DNA from: Stutzerimonas nosocomialis
GTDB taxonomy: Bacteria > Pseudomonadota > Gammaproteobacteria > Pseudomonadales > Pseudomonadaceae
NCBI RefSeq assembly: GCF_005876855.1
Contig: NZ_QLAE01000037.1
Coordinates: forward strand, 1-48,521
Length of the DNA: 48,521 bases
Direction: 5' to 3'
The translations under genes and the position numbers were made by a program. Positions within the stretch are counted from its first letter, which is position 1; each line of letters begins with the position of its first letter. Below are positions 23,788 to 33,612 of this stretch, piece by piece. The notes under the pieces are model-generated. The model did not search any database and was not told the DNA's origin. It saw only the letters and a list, made by a program, of their open reading frames with translations.

Positions 23788-24470
23788 GCATCCGCCCACG
23801 CACGCCAAGGAGTGCGGATGCGTTACCCAGGCCTGGCCCCCAATCGGGCGTTCGCAGCGGCGCGCGGCGTACCGGTGAGCGCGGTGCGGTCGACTGGCCG
23901 GCGACGCTGCTCGGCGGGCGCCCGCGCACGCTGGCCGACCTGCAACGACGGCCACGCGGCGCCCGGCCCGCCGAACTCTGGGTGATCATCGTCGATGCCT
24001 CGGGGTCGACCGCCCGAGGCGGGGCACTGACGCAGGCCAAGGGCCTCCTGGCAGAACTCGTCGATCAGGCCTACCGCCAGCGCGCGCGGCTCGCCGTGCT
24101 CGATGCCCAGGGCGCCGAGCCGCGCTGGCACGTGCAGGGACAGAAGGCGTCCGGCCAATTGCGGCGCTGGCTGGATGGGCTTGGAGCGGGTGGCGGAACG
24201 CCGCTGATTCGCGCATTGCAGCTGGCCCATGAATGGGTCCAGCGCCGACAACGCCTCAAACCGTCCGAGCATAAGCGCCAGCTGATCCTCACCGACGGTC
24301 GCCTGCGCGACTGGCCGGGGCTGTCCGCGAGCCCATGCCCGACGCTGCTGGTGGACATCGAGTTGGCGCCGATCCGCCTGGGGCGCGCCCGGCAACTGGC
24401 CGAGGCGCTGGGCGCCGAATACCGGCACCTCGAGGATCTCGCACCGGCCAGGCCTCAGGCGGGTTGGTGA
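23712..24470 (+). CDS. VWA-domain protein (ChlD-like chelatase partner)
   Basis: The product would be 252 residues from ATG 23712, overlapping the ATPase gene by 76 bases. A full MIDAS is present: DASGSTA (DxSxS), then the Thr in [10 protein letters not shown] and the Asp in ILTDGRLRD. This is the C-terminal half of ChlD/BchD-type subunits without the AAA part, as in the short VWA proteins next to ChlI in pseudomonads. The conserved region begins only near [16 protein letters not shown], and no ATG, GTG or TTG lies between the ATPase stop and that point in this frame, so the true start is uncertain and may lie within the ATPase gene. Probably translated by coupling. Confidence 0.75.
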   Translation: MGRAATPAAAHRRAPRAATLAKKALSIRPRTPRSADALPRPGPQSGVRSGARRTGERGAVDWPATLLGGRPRTLADLQRRPRGARPAELWVIIVDASGSTARGGALTQAKGLLAELVDQAYRQRARLAVLDAQGAEPRWHVQGQKASGQLRRWLDGLGAGGGTPLIRALQLAHEWVQRRQRLKPSEHKRQLILTDGRLRDWPGLSASPCPTLLVDIELAPIRLGRARQLAEALGAEYRHLEDLAPARPQAGW

Positions 24471-24511
24471 GTCTCCAGCGGTTCGAACCTGTTCAACAGG
24501 ACGCCGTGGCC

Positions 24512-24997
24512 TCAGCCGCCGTTGGCAAAACGCTGCAAGGCTTCGCCATCCAGGCGGTAGCGGACCCATTCGGCCTGGGGTTCGGCGCCGATGCTCTGGT
24601 AGAAGCGGATGGCCGGCTCGTTCCAGTCCAGCACGCTCCACTCGAAGCGGCCATAACCCTTGGCCACCGCCAGTGCGGCGAGCTCGCGCAGCAGTGCCTT
24701 GCCGGCACCCGAGCCACGGTGTTCCGGTTTCACATAGAGGTCTTCCAGGTACAGGCCGGGCTTGCCGAGCCAGGTCGAGTAGCTGACGAAGTACACCGCG
24801 AAGCCCACGGCGGCTCCGTCTATCTCGCAGATCAGCGCGTTGGCGGCGGGCTCGTCGCCGAACAGCGAACGGTGGATGTCATCGGCACTGGCGAGCACTT
24901 CGTGTTCGGCTTTCTCGTAGCGGGCCAGATCGGTGATGAGCTCGAGGATCAGGCCGCAGTCGTCGGGGCTGGCGGGGCGAATGGCAGGGCTGGGCAC
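24512..24997 (-). CDS. GNAT-family N-acetyltransferase (diamine acetyltransferase-like)
   Basis: About 161 residues. The GNAT fold is visible: IRPASPDDCGLILELITDLARYEKAEHEV at the start, LYLEDLYVKPEHRGSGAGKALLRELA as the acetyl-CoA loop (R/Q-x-x-G-x-G/A), and FEWSVLDWNEPAIRFYQSIGA near the end. This pattern matches the spermidine/diamine and thialysine acetyltransferase-like group, but the substrate is not certain. GTG 24997 is taken as start because it precedes the conserved IRPA; a frame extends further upstream. It converges with the VWA gene and shows no link to cobalamin. Confidence 0.8.
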   Translation of the reverse strand: MPSPAIRPASPDDCGLILELITDLARYEKAEHEVLASADDIHRSLFGDEPAANALICEIDGAAVGFAVYFVSYSTWLGKPGLYLEDLYVKPEHRGSGAGKALLRELAALAVAKGYGRFEWSVLDWNEPAIRFYQSIGAEPQAEWVRYRLDGEALQRFANGG

Positions 24998-25149
24998 GCG
25001 GGAGAATTCCTTGATGACGGGTGGGCGAGGCGCGAGTCTAGCGCATGCCACCGCAGCCACCGGGCCGCGAACGAACCCAGCGACCGCGTGCTCTACTGCC
25101 GAGTCGGCAGCGCATCCAACCCGAACCGCTCTTCAACGAGGAGGCATCC

Positions 25150-25539
25150 GTGAATACCCAGGCACTCTCCGATTTCTACCGTGGCTATCTCGACTGCCTC
25201 AATCGACAGGACTGGCTCGCACTCGGCCAGTTCGTAGCCGAGGACGTCCATTACAACGGCCAGCGAGTCGGACTGTCGGGCTACCGGGACATGCTCGAAG
25301 GCGATTTTCGCGCCATCCCGGACTTGCGTTTCGTCATCGATCGGCTGGTCGTCGAGCCTCCGCAGGTCGCCGCCCGGCTGTGCTTCGATTGCACGCCGGT
25401 CGGCGAGCTGTTCGGTCTGCCGGTCAACGGCAAGCGGGTCCGTTTTGCCGAGAACGTGTTCTACGAGGTCCAGCAGGGCCGGATTCGCAACGTCTGGTCC
25501 GTCATCGACAAGGCCGCCATCGAGGCGCAGCTCGCGTGA
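25150..25539 (+). CDS. SnoaL-like ester cyclase family protein
   Basis: The 129-residue protein starts at GTG 25150 with GAGGAGG about seven bases upstream. The cystatin-like alpha+beta fold of the NTF2/SnoaL superfamily is suggested by DFYRGYLDCLNRQDWLALGQFVAEDVHYNG, SGYRDMLEGDFRAIPDLRFVIDRLV and the final IRNVWSVIDKAAIE. Members include ester cyclases and many small proteins of unknown role. It is monocistronic and convergent with cobJ. Confidence 0.7.
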   Translation: MNTQALSDFYRGYLDCLNRQDWLALGQFVAEDVHYNGQRVGLSGYRDMLEGDFRAIPDLRFVIDRLVVEPPQVAARLCFDCTPVGELFGLPVNGKRVRFAENVFYEVQQGRIRNVWSVIDKAAIEAQLA

Positions 25540-25567
25540 TGCGATGCGGGCATCGGCGCCCGCGGCC

Positions 25568-27223
25568 TCAATCCTGCGGATACCACCTGGGCGTGTAGAC
25601 CCATTGCCCGCCGTCGGCACGGGCGAAGCGGCGGGTCTGGCTGGAGCCGACGATCACCAGGGTGCGCATGTCCACCATGGACGGCGTGAGTTCGCCCAGG
25701 GTGAGGACCTGCAGGGATTCGGCGGGGCGGGCGACGTCGCGACCGAGCACGACCAGGGTCTCGGGGCCGCGGTGGCGGCGGACGATCTCCAGGGCGCGTC
25801 CCAGCTGCCAGGGCCGCGCCCGGGAGATGGGGTTGTAGAAGGCCATCGCCAGGTCCGCCGCGCCGGCGTGGTCGAGGCGTTTCTCGATCTGGGTCCAGGG
25901 CTTGAGGTTGTCCGAAAGCGAGATCATGCAGAAGTCGTGGCCCAGCGGCGCGCCGGCGCGGGCGGCGGCGGCCAGGGCCGCGGAGACGCCGGGCAGTATC
26001 TGTAGCTCGACGGCGTGCCAGCGCGGGTCGTCGTCGCCTTCGAGGGCTTCGAGCACGGCCGCGGCCATGGCGAATACCCCCGGATCGCCGGACGACACCA
26101 CCGCCACCCGGCGCCCTTGTGCCGCCAGTTCGAAGGCATGGCGGGCGCGCTGCAGCTCTTCGCGGTTGTCGCTGGCATGCCGCAGCTGGTCCGGGCGGAA
26201 CGGGCCGGCCATGTCGACATAGGTGGCATAGCCGAGCACGTCCTCGGCCTCGTCCAGGGCCTGGCGAACGGCGGGTGTCATCAGGTCGGCGGCGCCGGGG
26301 CCGAGGCCGACCACGCTCAGGCGACCGCGTCGGCGGCCGAGTCGATCCGGGTCCAGCGGCTGATCGGCCAGCAGCAACCTCAAACCTTCGCCCTCGGCGT
26401 GAGGTGGGGGGAGGCCGGCTTCTCCGTCGACGAAGCGCAGCGGCAGTCCGAGTTGGGCGGCGGCGTCGTGCAGTCCGGCGTCGGCCATCCAGCGGGCCTC
26501 GGCGAGCAGACACGCCAGCGATTGTGGCGCGAGGTCCGCATCCTCCAAAGCGCGGTGAAGCCGGGCCGGCAGATCGGCGCCAGGCCTGACGACAAGCGCC
26601 GCAACCTGTTGCGGGTGGATCAACAGCTCGTCGCGTCGCATCGTGCGGCGCTGCGGGCTGATGTGGATGACCCGGGTCGCATCGTTCTCCCGCGGCAGTG
26701 ACGCTGTCTCCAGCCAGGGCGCCGACCCCTCGATGCGTACCGTCTGGCCGCCGAGCAGGTCGGAGACGAAGCGCTTGCCCTGCTGCAGGTCGGCGAGCAC
26801 GTAGCCCTGTGGCGGCTCCAAGAGGCAAGTGCCGAAGCGCAGTTCACCGCTGGTGGTGATGGCCGGCGCCACGCCCAGGTGGGCGGCGAGTTCGCGGGCC
26901 AGGCGGTTGACGCCGGCCAGTCCGCCGAGCAGCGGAACCACGGTGCTGCCGTCTTCGGCGAGGGCCAGCACCGGTGGTTCGGCGCCTTTTTCCGTCAGCA
27001 GGGGCGCCAGGGCACGGATGACGATGCCGGCCGCGCAGAGCACGATCAACGGCTGCCCTGCGCGGTACAGGGCGCGCAGGGTCTCGCCGAAGTCCTGATA
27101 GTGGCGGTCGGCCGTTTCGACACGACCCTCAAGGCCGTGGATTCGCGCCTGCGGATAAAGCGCCTGTACGCGTCGCGCAGCGGGCAGGGCGGAGGTGCCG
27201 AGAATGACGATGGCAGGGTTCAT
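25568..27223 (-). CDS. cobJ: CbiG-CobJ fusion, precorrin-3B C17-methyltransferase
   Basis: The 551-residue protein joins two functions. Residues about 1-280 resemble CbiG (LIVLCAAGIVIRALAPLL, DGSTVVPLLGGLAGVNRLA, ITTSGELRF, then a CbiG/CobE-like part with LACLLAEARWM). Residues about 300-551 are the methyltransferase: LSVVGLGPGAADLMTPAV, VAVVSSGDPGVFAMAAAVLE, ILPGVSAALAAAARAGAPLGHDFCMISLSD and PWTQIEKRL. CobJ methylates C17 with ring contraction. The CbiG-CobJ fusion is known in pseudomonads. It is the last gene of the cobG-H-I-J series, but a 225-base gap with a REP separates it from cobI. Confidence 0.92.
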   Translation of the reverse strand: MNPAIVILGTSALPAARRVQALYPQARIHGLEGRVETADRHYQDFGETLRALYRAGQPLIVLCAAGIVIRALAPLLTEKGAEPPVLALAEDGSTVVPLLGGLAGVNRLARELAAHLGVAPAITTSGELRFGTCLLEPPQGYVLADLQQGKRFVSDLLGGQTVRIEGSAPWLETASLPRENDATRVIHISPQRRTMRRDELLIHPQQVAALVVRPGADLPARLHRALEDADLAPQSLACLLAEARWMADAGLHDAAAQLGLPLRFVDGEAGLPPPHAEGEGLRLLLADQPLDPDRLGRRRGRLSVVGLGPGAADLMTPAVRQALDEAEDVLGYATYVDMAGPFRPDQLRHASDNREELQRARHAFELAAQGRRVAVVSSGDPGVFAMAAAVLEALEGDDDPRWHAVELQILPGVSAALAAAARAGAPLGHDFCMISLSDNLKPWTQIEKRLDHAGAADLAMAFYNPISRARPWQLGRALEIVRRHRGPETLVVLGRDVARPAESLQVLTLGELTPSMVDMRTLVIVGSSQTRRFARADGGQWVYTPRWYPQD

Positions 27224-27308
27224 GGATGCTTCTCTTGCAGCCGGGTGGGGGCTGATGGTTTAGATCATCGGCTAGTGGTGGGAGGGCCGAGATGTTCTGG
27301 AGGCCTTT

Positions 27309-27422
27309 CCGCGGTCAAGACCAGGCGTCCCCGACCGCTCCCCACCGCATCGCCTTGCTGTCGTGGGAGTGGTCTTGACCGCGATTCGCCACGGACCGGG
27401 GCCCTGCCGCTTCGGCAGGGGC
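27309..27422. repeat. REP-type pair plus a hairpin between cobJ and cobI
   Basis: CGCGGTCAAGACC (27310-27322) faces GTGGGAGTGGTCTTGACCGCGA (27363-27384). Beside it CCCTGCCG-CTT-CGGCAGGG (about 27402-27420) makes an 8-bp hairpin. Both would lie in the cobI-cobJ transcript and could lower cobJ expression. Confidence 0.6.
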
Positions 27423-27448
27423 TTCCCGATGAAGGTGGTGCCGGTTCG

Positions 27449-28192
27449 TCATCCGCGCCATGGTTCGCCCGGCACCAGGATCATCGAAAAATAGGGGGAG
27501 GACATCGGCTCCACCTCGTCCAGCGGCACGATCTTCTGCTCGGCCATGGTGGCGCGCTCGACGTAGTGGGCGCGCCCATCGAGGCCCAGCTTGCGCAGCA
27601 CCCGGCGGACCTTGTCGAAGTTGCGCCCCAGTTTCATCACCACGGCGGCCTCGGCCTCGCGCAGCCGGTGTTCGAGTTCGGCTTCGTCGAGCACGCCGGA
27701 CAGCACGCTGAGCGACTGGTTGCGGTAGACCAGCGGGGTGCCCAGCACCGAGGCGCAGCCAAGCATCGAGCAGACGCCGGGCACCACCTCGACCTCGTAG
27801 CGGCCGGCCAGGCGGTCGTGCAGGTACATGTAGGAGCCGTAGAACAGCGGATCGCCCTCGCAGATCACCGCGACGTCGCGGCCGGCATCCAGCTTGGCGG
27901 CGATCTTCACTGCGCAGGTGTCATAGAAGTCGCTGATCACGTCCTCGTAGGACAGCGGCGGCGCCAGGGCTTCGGTGGTCACCGGATAGACCAGCGGCAT
28001 GCGCTGCTGAGCCTCGTCGAGGTGCGCCTCGATGATGGCGAAGGCGTTGCCGCCCTGGCCGCGGTTGGCCTTGGCCTTGGCCACGAAGTAGGCGACCACC
28101 GGGGCTGCGCGCAGCAGGCGCAGCGCCTTGAGGGTGATCAGTTCCGGATCGCCGGGGCCGACACCCAGGCCGAGCAGACGTCCGCGCATCAT
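27449..28192 (-). CDS. cobI: Precorrin-2 C20-methyltransferase
   Basis: The 247-residue SAM enzyme has [46 protein letters not shown], and [31 protein letters not shown], the signatures of CobI/CbiL. It adds the C20 methyl to precorrin-2, giving precorrin-3A. Its start overlaps the cobH stop by ATGA. Confidence 0.94.
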   Translation of the reverse strand: MMRGRLLGLGVGPGDPELITLKALRLLRAAPVVAYFVAKAKANRGQGGNAFAIIEAHLDEAQQRMPLVYPVTTEALAPPLSYEDVISDFYDTCAVKIAAKLDAGRDVAVICEGDPLFYGSYMYLHDRLAGRYEVEVVPGVCSMLGCASVLGTPLVYRNQSLSVLSGVLDEAELEHRLREAEAAVVMKLGRNFDKVRRVLRKLGLDGRAHYVERATMAEQKIVPLDEVEPMSSPYFSMILVPGEPWRG

Positions 28193-28815
28193 TCGATCTC
28201 CGTGGCCAGGGCGTTGACCGCGGCGGCCGCCATGGCGCTGCCGCCGCGCCGGCCCTGGACGATCACGAAGGGCACGCCGCGGCTGTCGGCGGCGAGCATG
28301 TCCTTGGATTCGGCCGCGCCGACGAACCCGACCGGCATGCCGATGATCAGCGCGGGTTTGGGCGCGCCGGTGTCGAGCATGTCCAGCAGATGAAACAGTG
28401 CGGTGGGCGCGTTGCCGATCACCACCACGCTGCCGGCCAGGTGCTCGCGCCAGCGCTCCAGCGCGGCGGCCGAGCGGGTGTTGCCCATGGTTTTGGCCAG
28501 CGCTGGGACCTGTTCGTCGTGCAGGGTGCAGATTACCGGGTTGTCCGCCGGCAAACGGGCGCGCGTGACGCCTTCGGCCACCATCCGCGCGTCGCAGAGA
28601 ATCGCCGCGCCTCGCTGCAGGGCCTCGCGGCCGGCGCGGCCGGCGCCCGACGAGAAGCGCAGGTCCTCGACCACATCGACCATGCCGCAGGCGTGGATCA
28701 CCCGGACCGCGAGTTTCTCGAGGTCGGCGGGAATGCCGGACAGGTCGGCCTCGGCGCGGATGATGGCGAAGGAGTTGCGGTAGATCTCCTGGCCGTCGCG
28801 GATGTAGTCGATCAT
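28189..28815 (-). CDS. cobH: Precorrin-8X methylmutase
   Basis: The 208-residue enzyme moves the C11 methyl to C12, producing hydrogenobyrinic acid. Recognisable segments are [35 protein letters not shown] (the conserved His), [31 protein letters not shown] and [18 protein letters not shown] 28815 overlaps the cobG stop and its own stop overlaps the cobI start, so cobG-cobH-cobI are tightly coupled. Confidence 0.95.
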   Translation of the reverse strand: MIDYIRDGQEIYRNSFAIIRAEADLSGIPADLEKLAVRVIHACGMVDVVEDLRFSSGAGRAGREALQRGAAILCDARMVAEGVTRARLPADNPVICTLHDEQVPALAKTMGNTRSAAALERWREHLAGSVVVIGNAPTALFHLLDMLDTGAPKPALIIGMPVGFVGAAESKDMLAADSRGVPFVIVQGRRGGSAMAAAAVNALATEIE

Positions 28816-30146
28816 TGATGGGTTCCTGGATCGGAGCGGTCGGCGAACCATTCGGCGACCTCGTCGATGGTGAGCGCGGGGGCCAGGACTTCGCCGAAGC
28901 CGGCCGCTCCCGGCTCGCGGTGGAACAGCTGGTAGCGGCCGTCGGGCAGTGCCAGCAGCGTATAGGTCGCGACCTGCGGGCTCGAGCAGGCGCGTGCGCA
29001 CCCGCTCAGGTGCACGTCGGGGCGGGCACGGCTCTGGCGCAGGTGGTCGGCGAGCTTCAAGGCGTCGGCCTTGGTGTCCGCCTGGCCCTTGGCGCAGCCC
29101 GCGGCACCGGTGCAGGCCACCAGGTGGGTCAGCGGTTCGTCATCTGCCAGGTGCAGGCCCAGGTTGGCCAGTTGCCGGGCCGCTTCGGTGGTCAGCGCGT
29201 CGGGAACGTTGGGCAGCAGCAGGCTCTGCCAGGGCGTCAGGCGCAGGGTGCCGTCGCCATGGGAAGCGGCGACATCGGCCACGGCGCGCAGCTGTTCGGC
29301 GGTCATCCGCCCCAGCGTGGGTGCCGCGCCGATCATGCGCAGCTGCGGCTGGCGTTGCCGGATGACCCCGAGTGGTACGCGCCCGACGGCCTCGCAGCGC
29401 GGCGCCTGGACGGTGGGAACGGTGAGCGAGGCGCCGAGACGTGCCTGCAGGCGCGCCATCAAGGCTGTCGCGGGCACCGTGGCGAGCAGGTGGCGCATGC
29501 GCGTCTGCGGTGGCCGGGCCAGTTCGATGAAGCTCTCCAGCACGGCATCCACCAGCGCCAGTACCGCATCGGCCGGGACCACTCCCAACGGCGTGTCGGT
29601 CGGGCAGCCGGCGAGACCGAAGGCGAATCCGATTTCCTGGCCCATCGGCACGGCCGACAACCAGAGGTCGTGCGGGTGATCGAGCACGGCCAGGCGTTCG
29701 CCGCCGTCGAGCTGCAGGGCGAATTTGGGCGACAACTGGCGAAAGGCCGGGCGGCTCTGCAGATGCTCGAGCAATTGCCCGGCCAGCGGCGCGATATCCA
29801 GCAGGGCGGTCTCGTCGAGGCCGAAGGCGGGGCTGACCAGCAGGTTGCGCACATCGTCGGCGGCCGCGTCCCGGGGGCCGAGGCCGGCGGCGAGCAGGCG
29901 GTCGATCAGGCGCTCCCTGTCCTCGGAGCGCACGCCACGGATCTGCAGGTTGCTGCGGTTGGTCAGCTCGAGCACGCCGCTGGCGCAGAGCGTCGCGGCA
30001 TCGGCGATGCTGTAGGCCTGGGCCACGCCGAGTTGGCCGCAGGCCAGCTTGACCCGGCAGATGCCGCCGTCGAGGGCCGGCACGATGCGGAGCAGCCCCG
30101 GGCACGCGGAGGCGGGCGGCATGGGGGATAGGGTTACATGTTTCAC
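28812..30146 (-). CDS. cobG: Precorrin-3B synthase (oxygen-dependent)
   Basis: The 444-residue protein belongs to the sulfite/nitrite reductase ferredoxin-like family. It shows [14 protein letters not shown] near the N-terminus and the iron-sulfur cysteines in [15 protein letters not shown] and [12 protein letters not shown]. CobG hydroxylates precorrin-3A at C20 with O2 and forms the gamma-lactone; its presence marks the aerobic pathway. GTG 30146 is chosen, with AGGTG six bases upstream, over ATG 30122, which has none. The cobalamin riboswitch at 30249-30427 heads this unit. Confidence 0.9.
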   Translation of the reverse strand: MKHVTLSPMPPASACPGLLRIVPALDGGICRVKLACGQLGVAQAYSIADAATLCASGVLELTNRSNLQIRGVRSEDRERLIDRLLAAGLGPRDAAADDVRNLLVSPAFGLDETALLDIAPLAGQLLEHLQSRPAFRQLSPKFALQLDGGERLAVLDHPHDLWLSAVPMGQEIGFAFGLAGCPTDTPLGVVPADAVLALVDAVLESFIELARPPQTRMRHLLATVPATALMARLQARLGASLTVPTVQAPRCEAVGRVPLGVIRQRQPQLRMIGAAPTLGRMTAEQLRAVADVAASHGDGTLRLTPWQSLLLPNVPDALTTEAARQLANLGLHLADDEPLTHLVACTGAAGCAKGQADTKADALKLADHLRQSRARPDVHLSGCARACSSPQVATYTLLALPDGRYQLFHREPGAAGFGEVLAPALTIDEVAEWFADRSDPGTHQ

Positions 30147-30248
30147 TCGGTCACCTGGAAACCCGAGACGCGGCGACCGAACCTGAAACCCCGGCGACAG
30201 GATTTCGGCATCGGTACACCCCGCCCGATGTTGGCACTCGCGACCAGT

Positions 30249-30427
30249 TTCGTCGGCAGGTCTCCTGGCTGGCAGGTCAGGGTTCGTCTGCGGCCTTCCC
30301 GGTGATCCAGTGGCCAAAAATGCGGCGAACTCGCTGCTTACAGTTGCGGGGGCAGCCACGGTTGGAATCGATTCTCCCGTGTTCCCTCTTCGGCTCATGG
30401 GGCATTGCCCGATGTAGCACCGACGAA
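30249..30427 (-). ncRNA. Cobalamin riboswitch upstream of cobG-H-I-J
   Basis: On the minus strand TTCGTCGG and CCGACGAA form a perfect 8-bp P1. Within lie GAAGAGGGAACACGGGAG, CCGTGGCTGCCCCCGCAACTG, TGGCCACTGG and the B12 box AGCCAGGAGACCTGCC. It begins at the predicted transcription start and ends about 100 bases before cobG. Confidence 0.95.
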
Positions 30428-30431
30428 CGCG

Positions 30432-30459
30432 ATATTATGCCCGTTTTGGGCCGGGACAA
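30432..30459 (-). promoter_or_regulatory. Promoter of the cobG riboswitch transcript
   Basis: On the minus strand TTGTCC (30459-30454) and TAATAT (30437-30432) are 16 bases apart; the start would be near 30425, at the riboswitch P1. The overlapping TATTAT on the plus strand could be the -10 of cobL, which lies divergently 65 bases away. Confidence 0.5.
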
Positions 30460-30502
30460 GCCAACCGCGACCGGGGACCGCCCGGGCGGACGAGGAGCAC
30501 GC

Positions 30503-31705
30503 ATGACGCCGTGGCTGACAGTGGTGGGAATAGGGGAAGACGGTTACGCCGGGCTCGGCAAGTCCGCGCGGCGAGCGCTGCTCGATGCCGAACTGATCGT
30601 TGGTGCGCCTCGCCAGCTGGCGCTGCTGCCCCCTTGCCTGCGTGCCGCTCGGCAACCCTGGCCCAGCCCGTTTTCCCTGGCGCCCGTGCTTGAACGGCAG
30701 GGCCGGCCGCTGTGCGTGCTCGCCAGTGGCGATCCGATGCTGTACGGCGTCGGTGCCAGCCTGACCCGTGCGGTGACGCCGGAGCAGATGCAGGTGTTCC
30801 CGGCGCCGTCGTCCGTCTCGCTCGCGGCGGCGCGCATGGGCTGGTCGCTGCAGGACGTCGAGCTGGTGTCCCTGGTGGCGCGGCCGCTGGCCCTGCTCAA
30901 CCGCCACCTCTATCCCGACGCGCGCCTGCTGGTGCTGAGCAATGACGGCAGCAGCCCCGCCGCGGTCGCCGAGCTGCTGCGCCAGCGTGGCTTCGGGCCC
31001 AGCCGGATCACCGTGCTGGAACACCTGGGCGGGGAGCGCGAGCGGCGGATCGACGGGCTGGCGCAGGCGTGGATGCCAACGCCGGTCGAGGCACTGAACC
31101 TGCTCGCCATCGAATGCCTGGCGGGCGACGACGCGGCGCGGCTGCCGCTGACGACCGGCCTTGCCGACAGCGCATTCAGCCATGACGGCCAACTGACCAA
31201 GCGCGATGTGCGGGCGATCACCCTGGCGCGGCTCGCGCCTCAGCCCGGCGAGCTGCTCTGGGACGTGGGCGCCGGTTGCGGCTCGATCGGCATCGAGTGG
31301 ATGCGTGCGCACCCGCGCTGCCGGGCCATTGCCATCGAAGCCGACGAGAGCCGCCAGCGGCTGATCGCGTGCAATCGCGATGCCCTGGGCGTGCCGGGGC
31401 TGCAGCTGGTCGCCGGCGCAGCGCCTGCCGCGCTGGCGGGGCTCGAACGCCCGGATGCCATCTTCATCGGCGGCGGCGTGACCCTGCCGGGCGTGCTCGA
31501 GCGCTGCTGGGAAGCGCTCGTGCCCGGCGGGCGGCTGGTGGCCAATGCCGTCACCCTGCAGGGCGAGGCGAGGCTGGTGGACTGGCGCGATCGCCACGGC
31601 GGCGAGCTGACCCGTATCGGCCTCGCCCAGGCACAACCGCTGGGCGGCTTCGACACCTGGCGCAGCGCGCTGCCGATCACGCTGCTCGACGTGCGCAAGG
31701 AATGA
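30503..31705 (+). CDS. cobL: Precorrin-6Y C5,15-methyltransferase (decarboxylating)
   Basis: The 400-residue protein is the two-domain CobL. The N-terminal CbiE-like methyltransferase has [22 protein letters not shown] and [18 protein letters not shown]. The C-terminal CbiT-like Rossmann methyltransferase has [37 protein letters not shown]. It methylates C5 and C15 and removes the acetate carboxyl. AGGAG six bases before ATG 30503 sets the start. It opens the cobL-cbiD-cobK series; no riboswitch is seen on this strand, so it may escape B12 control or share the divergent promoter region. Confidence 0.94.
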   Translation: MTPWLTVVGIGEDGYAGLGKSARRALLDAELIVGAPRQLALLPPCLRAARQPWPSPFSLAPVLERQGRPLCVLASGDPMLYGVGASLTRAVTPEQMQVFPAPSSVSLAAARMGWSLQDVELVSLVARPLALLNRHLYPDARLLVLSNDGSSPAAVAELLRQRGFGPSRITVLEHLGGERERRIDGLAQAWMPTPVEALNLLAIECLAGDDAARLPLTTGLADSAFSHDGQLTKRDVRAITLARLAPQPGELLWDVGAGCGSIGIEWMRAHPRCRAIAIEADESRQRLIACNRDALGVPGLQLVAGAAPAALAGLERPDAIFIGGGVTLPGVLERCWEALVPGGRLVANAVTLQGEARLVDWRDRHGGELTRIGLAQAQPLGGFDTWRSALPITLLDVRKE

Positions 31706-31741
31706 TGCCGGTGCTTATGACTTTGCAGCGGTTTTCCGGCC

Positions 31742-32839
31742 ATGCGTGAGGAAACGCCCGAGAAGCCGGCGCCGCTGCGCAGCGGCTACACCACCGGCAG
31801 CTGCGCCACCGCCACCAGCCTCGCGGCGGCGCGGCTGCTGCTGCAGGGCGTGGCGTCCGATGCGGTACGGATCGTGCTGCCGCGAGGGCAGGGCGTGCTG
31901 ATGCGTCTTACGTTCTGCCGGGCCTGGGAAGACGGCGCCGAAGCCGGCACGCTGAAGGATGCCGGCGACGACCCGGACGTCACCCACGGCGCGCTGGTGT
32001 TCGCCCGGGTGCGGCTGGTCCCGCAGCCCGGCGTGCGTTTTCTCGCAGGCCCCGGCGTCGGCACCGTGACCCGGCCCGGGCTGGTGCTTGCGGTCGGCGA
32101 GCCGGCGATCAACCCGGTACCGCGGCAGATGATCGGCGGCCACCTCGAACAGCTGGCGCTGGAGGCGGGCTATGGCGGCGGCTTCGAGGTGGCCATCGGC
32201 GTCGAAGGCGGCGCGGAGCTGGCGCTCAAGACGATGAACCCGCGGCTCGGGATTCTCGGCGGGCTGTCGATCCTCGGCACCACGGGCATCGTGCGGCCCT
32301 TCTCCTGCGCGGCCTACATCGCCTCGATCCATCAGGGGATCGATGTCGCGCGCGCCAACGGCTTCACCCACCTGGCGGCCTGCACCGGCAATGCCAGCGA
32401 AGACGCCATGCGCCGACGCTACGGCCTGGACGACACCGCGCTGATCGAGATGGGCGACTTCGCCGGCGCCGTGCTCAAGCACCTGCGCAAGGCGCCGGTG
32501 GCCCGGCTCAGCCTCTGCGGCGGCTTCGGCAAGATCAGCAAGCTGGCGGCCGGCCATCTCGATCTGCACAGCCGCCATTCCAGCATCGACCTGCCGCAAC
32601 TGGCCGGCTGGGCCGCGGGACTCGGTGGCGACGAGGCGCTGCAGCAGGCCATGCGCGAGGCCAATACCAGCCAGCAGGCGCTCGCGCTGGCGGCGGCGCA
32701 GGGCATCGACCTGGGGGACGAGGTCTGTCGCCATGCGCTGCGGTTCGCCCGTGGCATCGTTCCGCCGCAGGTGCGCCTGGAGGTCTTCGCGATCGACCGC
32801 CAGGGCAATCTGGTCGGTCAGGCGGGAGCGGACCCATGA
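31742..32839 (+). CDS. cbiD: Cobalt-precorrin-5B C1-methyltransferase CbiD
   Basis: The 365-residue protein has the CbiD signature [22 protein letters not shown] at the N-terminus, [36 protein letters not shown] and [26 protein letters not shown]. CbiD methylates C1 in the oxygen-independent pathway. Here it stands among aerobic-pathway genes with no cobF, so it presumably does the C1 step. It begins 36 bases after cobL with a weak ribosome-binding site and overlaps cobK by ATGA. Confidence 0.94.
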   Translation: MREETPEKPAPLRSGYTTGSCATATSLAAARLLLQGVASDAVRIVLPRGQGVLMRLTFCRAWEDGAEAGTLKDAGDDPDVTHGALVFARVRLVPQPGVRFLAGPGVGTVTRPGLVLAVGEPAINPVPRQMIGGHLEQLALEAGYGGGFEVAIGVEGGAELALKTMNPRLGILGGLSILGTTGIVRPFSCAAYIASIHQGIDVARANGFTHLAACTGNASEDAMRRRYGLDDTALIEMGDFAGAVLKHLRKAPVARLSLCGGFGKISKLAAGHLDLHSRHSSIDLPQLAGWAAGLGGDEALQQAMREANTSQQALALAAAQGIDLGDEVCRHALRFARGIVPPQVRLEVFAIDRQGNLVGQAGADP

Positions 32840-33552
32840 CCCGCATCCTGCTGCTCGGCGGGGTGGGCGATGCGCTGGCCATTGCCCGGCGCCTGGGGCC
32901 GCATCATGTCTACAGCCTGGCCGGGCTGGGCCGGGTGCCGGACGACCTGCGCTGCGAGGTGCGGGTCGGCGGTTTCGGCGGCGCCGAGGGGCTTGCCGAC
33001 TATCTGCGCCGCGAGGGCATCGGCTTGCTGCTCGACGTGACCCATCCCTACGCCGCGCAGATCAGCGCCAACGCGGCCCGGGCCGCCCGGCAGGCCGGCA
33101 TCCCGTGCTGGGCGCTGCATCGGCCGGGCTGGCAGGCGGCCGTCGGTGACGATTGGCGCGAAGTCGCCGACTGGCCTGCGCTGAGCCAGGCGCTGACAGG
33201 CTATCGGCGGCCTTTCTTCACCCTTGGCCGCGAGGCGCTCGGGCATCTGGATGGCATTCCGGACGGTCAGTTCTGGACGCTGCGCATGCTCGATCCCCAT
33301 CCGGGCAACGAGCGGGCGCGCGTGATCGCCGCGCGCGGCCCGTTCCGCCTGGAGCAGGAGCGGGCGCTGTTCGAGGCCGGCGGCTTCGACGTGCTGATCA
33401 GCAAGAACAGCGGCGGGACCGCCACCGAGCCCAAGTTGCAGGTCGCCCGCGAGCGCAGGCTCCCGGTACTCATCCTGGCGCGCCCGGCGCTGGCCCCGGT
33501 CGATCGTACCTTCGGCGATGTCGATGCGTTGTGGCAGGCGCTGGCGCCGTAG
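32836..33552 (+). CDS. cobK: Precorrin-6A reductase
   Basis: The 238-residue NADPH-dependent reductase shows [45 protein letters not shown] (CobK/CbiJ signature), FFTLGREAL and [22 protein letters not shown]. It reduces the macrocycle of precorrin-6A to 6B. Its ATG overlaps the cbiD stop. It ends the cobL-cbiD-cobK unit; the next gene has its own possible promoter. Confidence 0.94.
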   Translation: MTRILLLGGVGDALAIARRLGPHHVYSLAGLGRVPDDLRCEVRVGGFGGAEGLADYLRREGIGLLLDVTHPYAAQISANAARAARQAGIPCWALHRPGWQAAVGDDWREVADWPALSQALTGYRRPFFTLGREALGHLDGIPDGQFWTLRMLDPHPGNERARVIAARGPFRLEQERALFEAGGFDVLISKNSGGTATEPKLQVARERRLPVLILARPALAPVDRTFGDVDALWQALAP

Positions 33553-33554
33553 CG

Positions 33555-33584
33555 CTGACAACTCGTCCAAACGCTCGGTAGACT
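33555..33584 (+). promoter_or_regulatory. Possible promoter of the ferredoxin-fold gene
   Basis: CTGACA (33555-33560) and TAGACT (33579-33584) are 18 bases apart, just after the cobK stop and about 28 bases before the next start codon. Confidence 0.35.
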
Positions 33585-33612
33585 GTCACGCCCTCCGGCT
33601 TCGGGCACGCAC

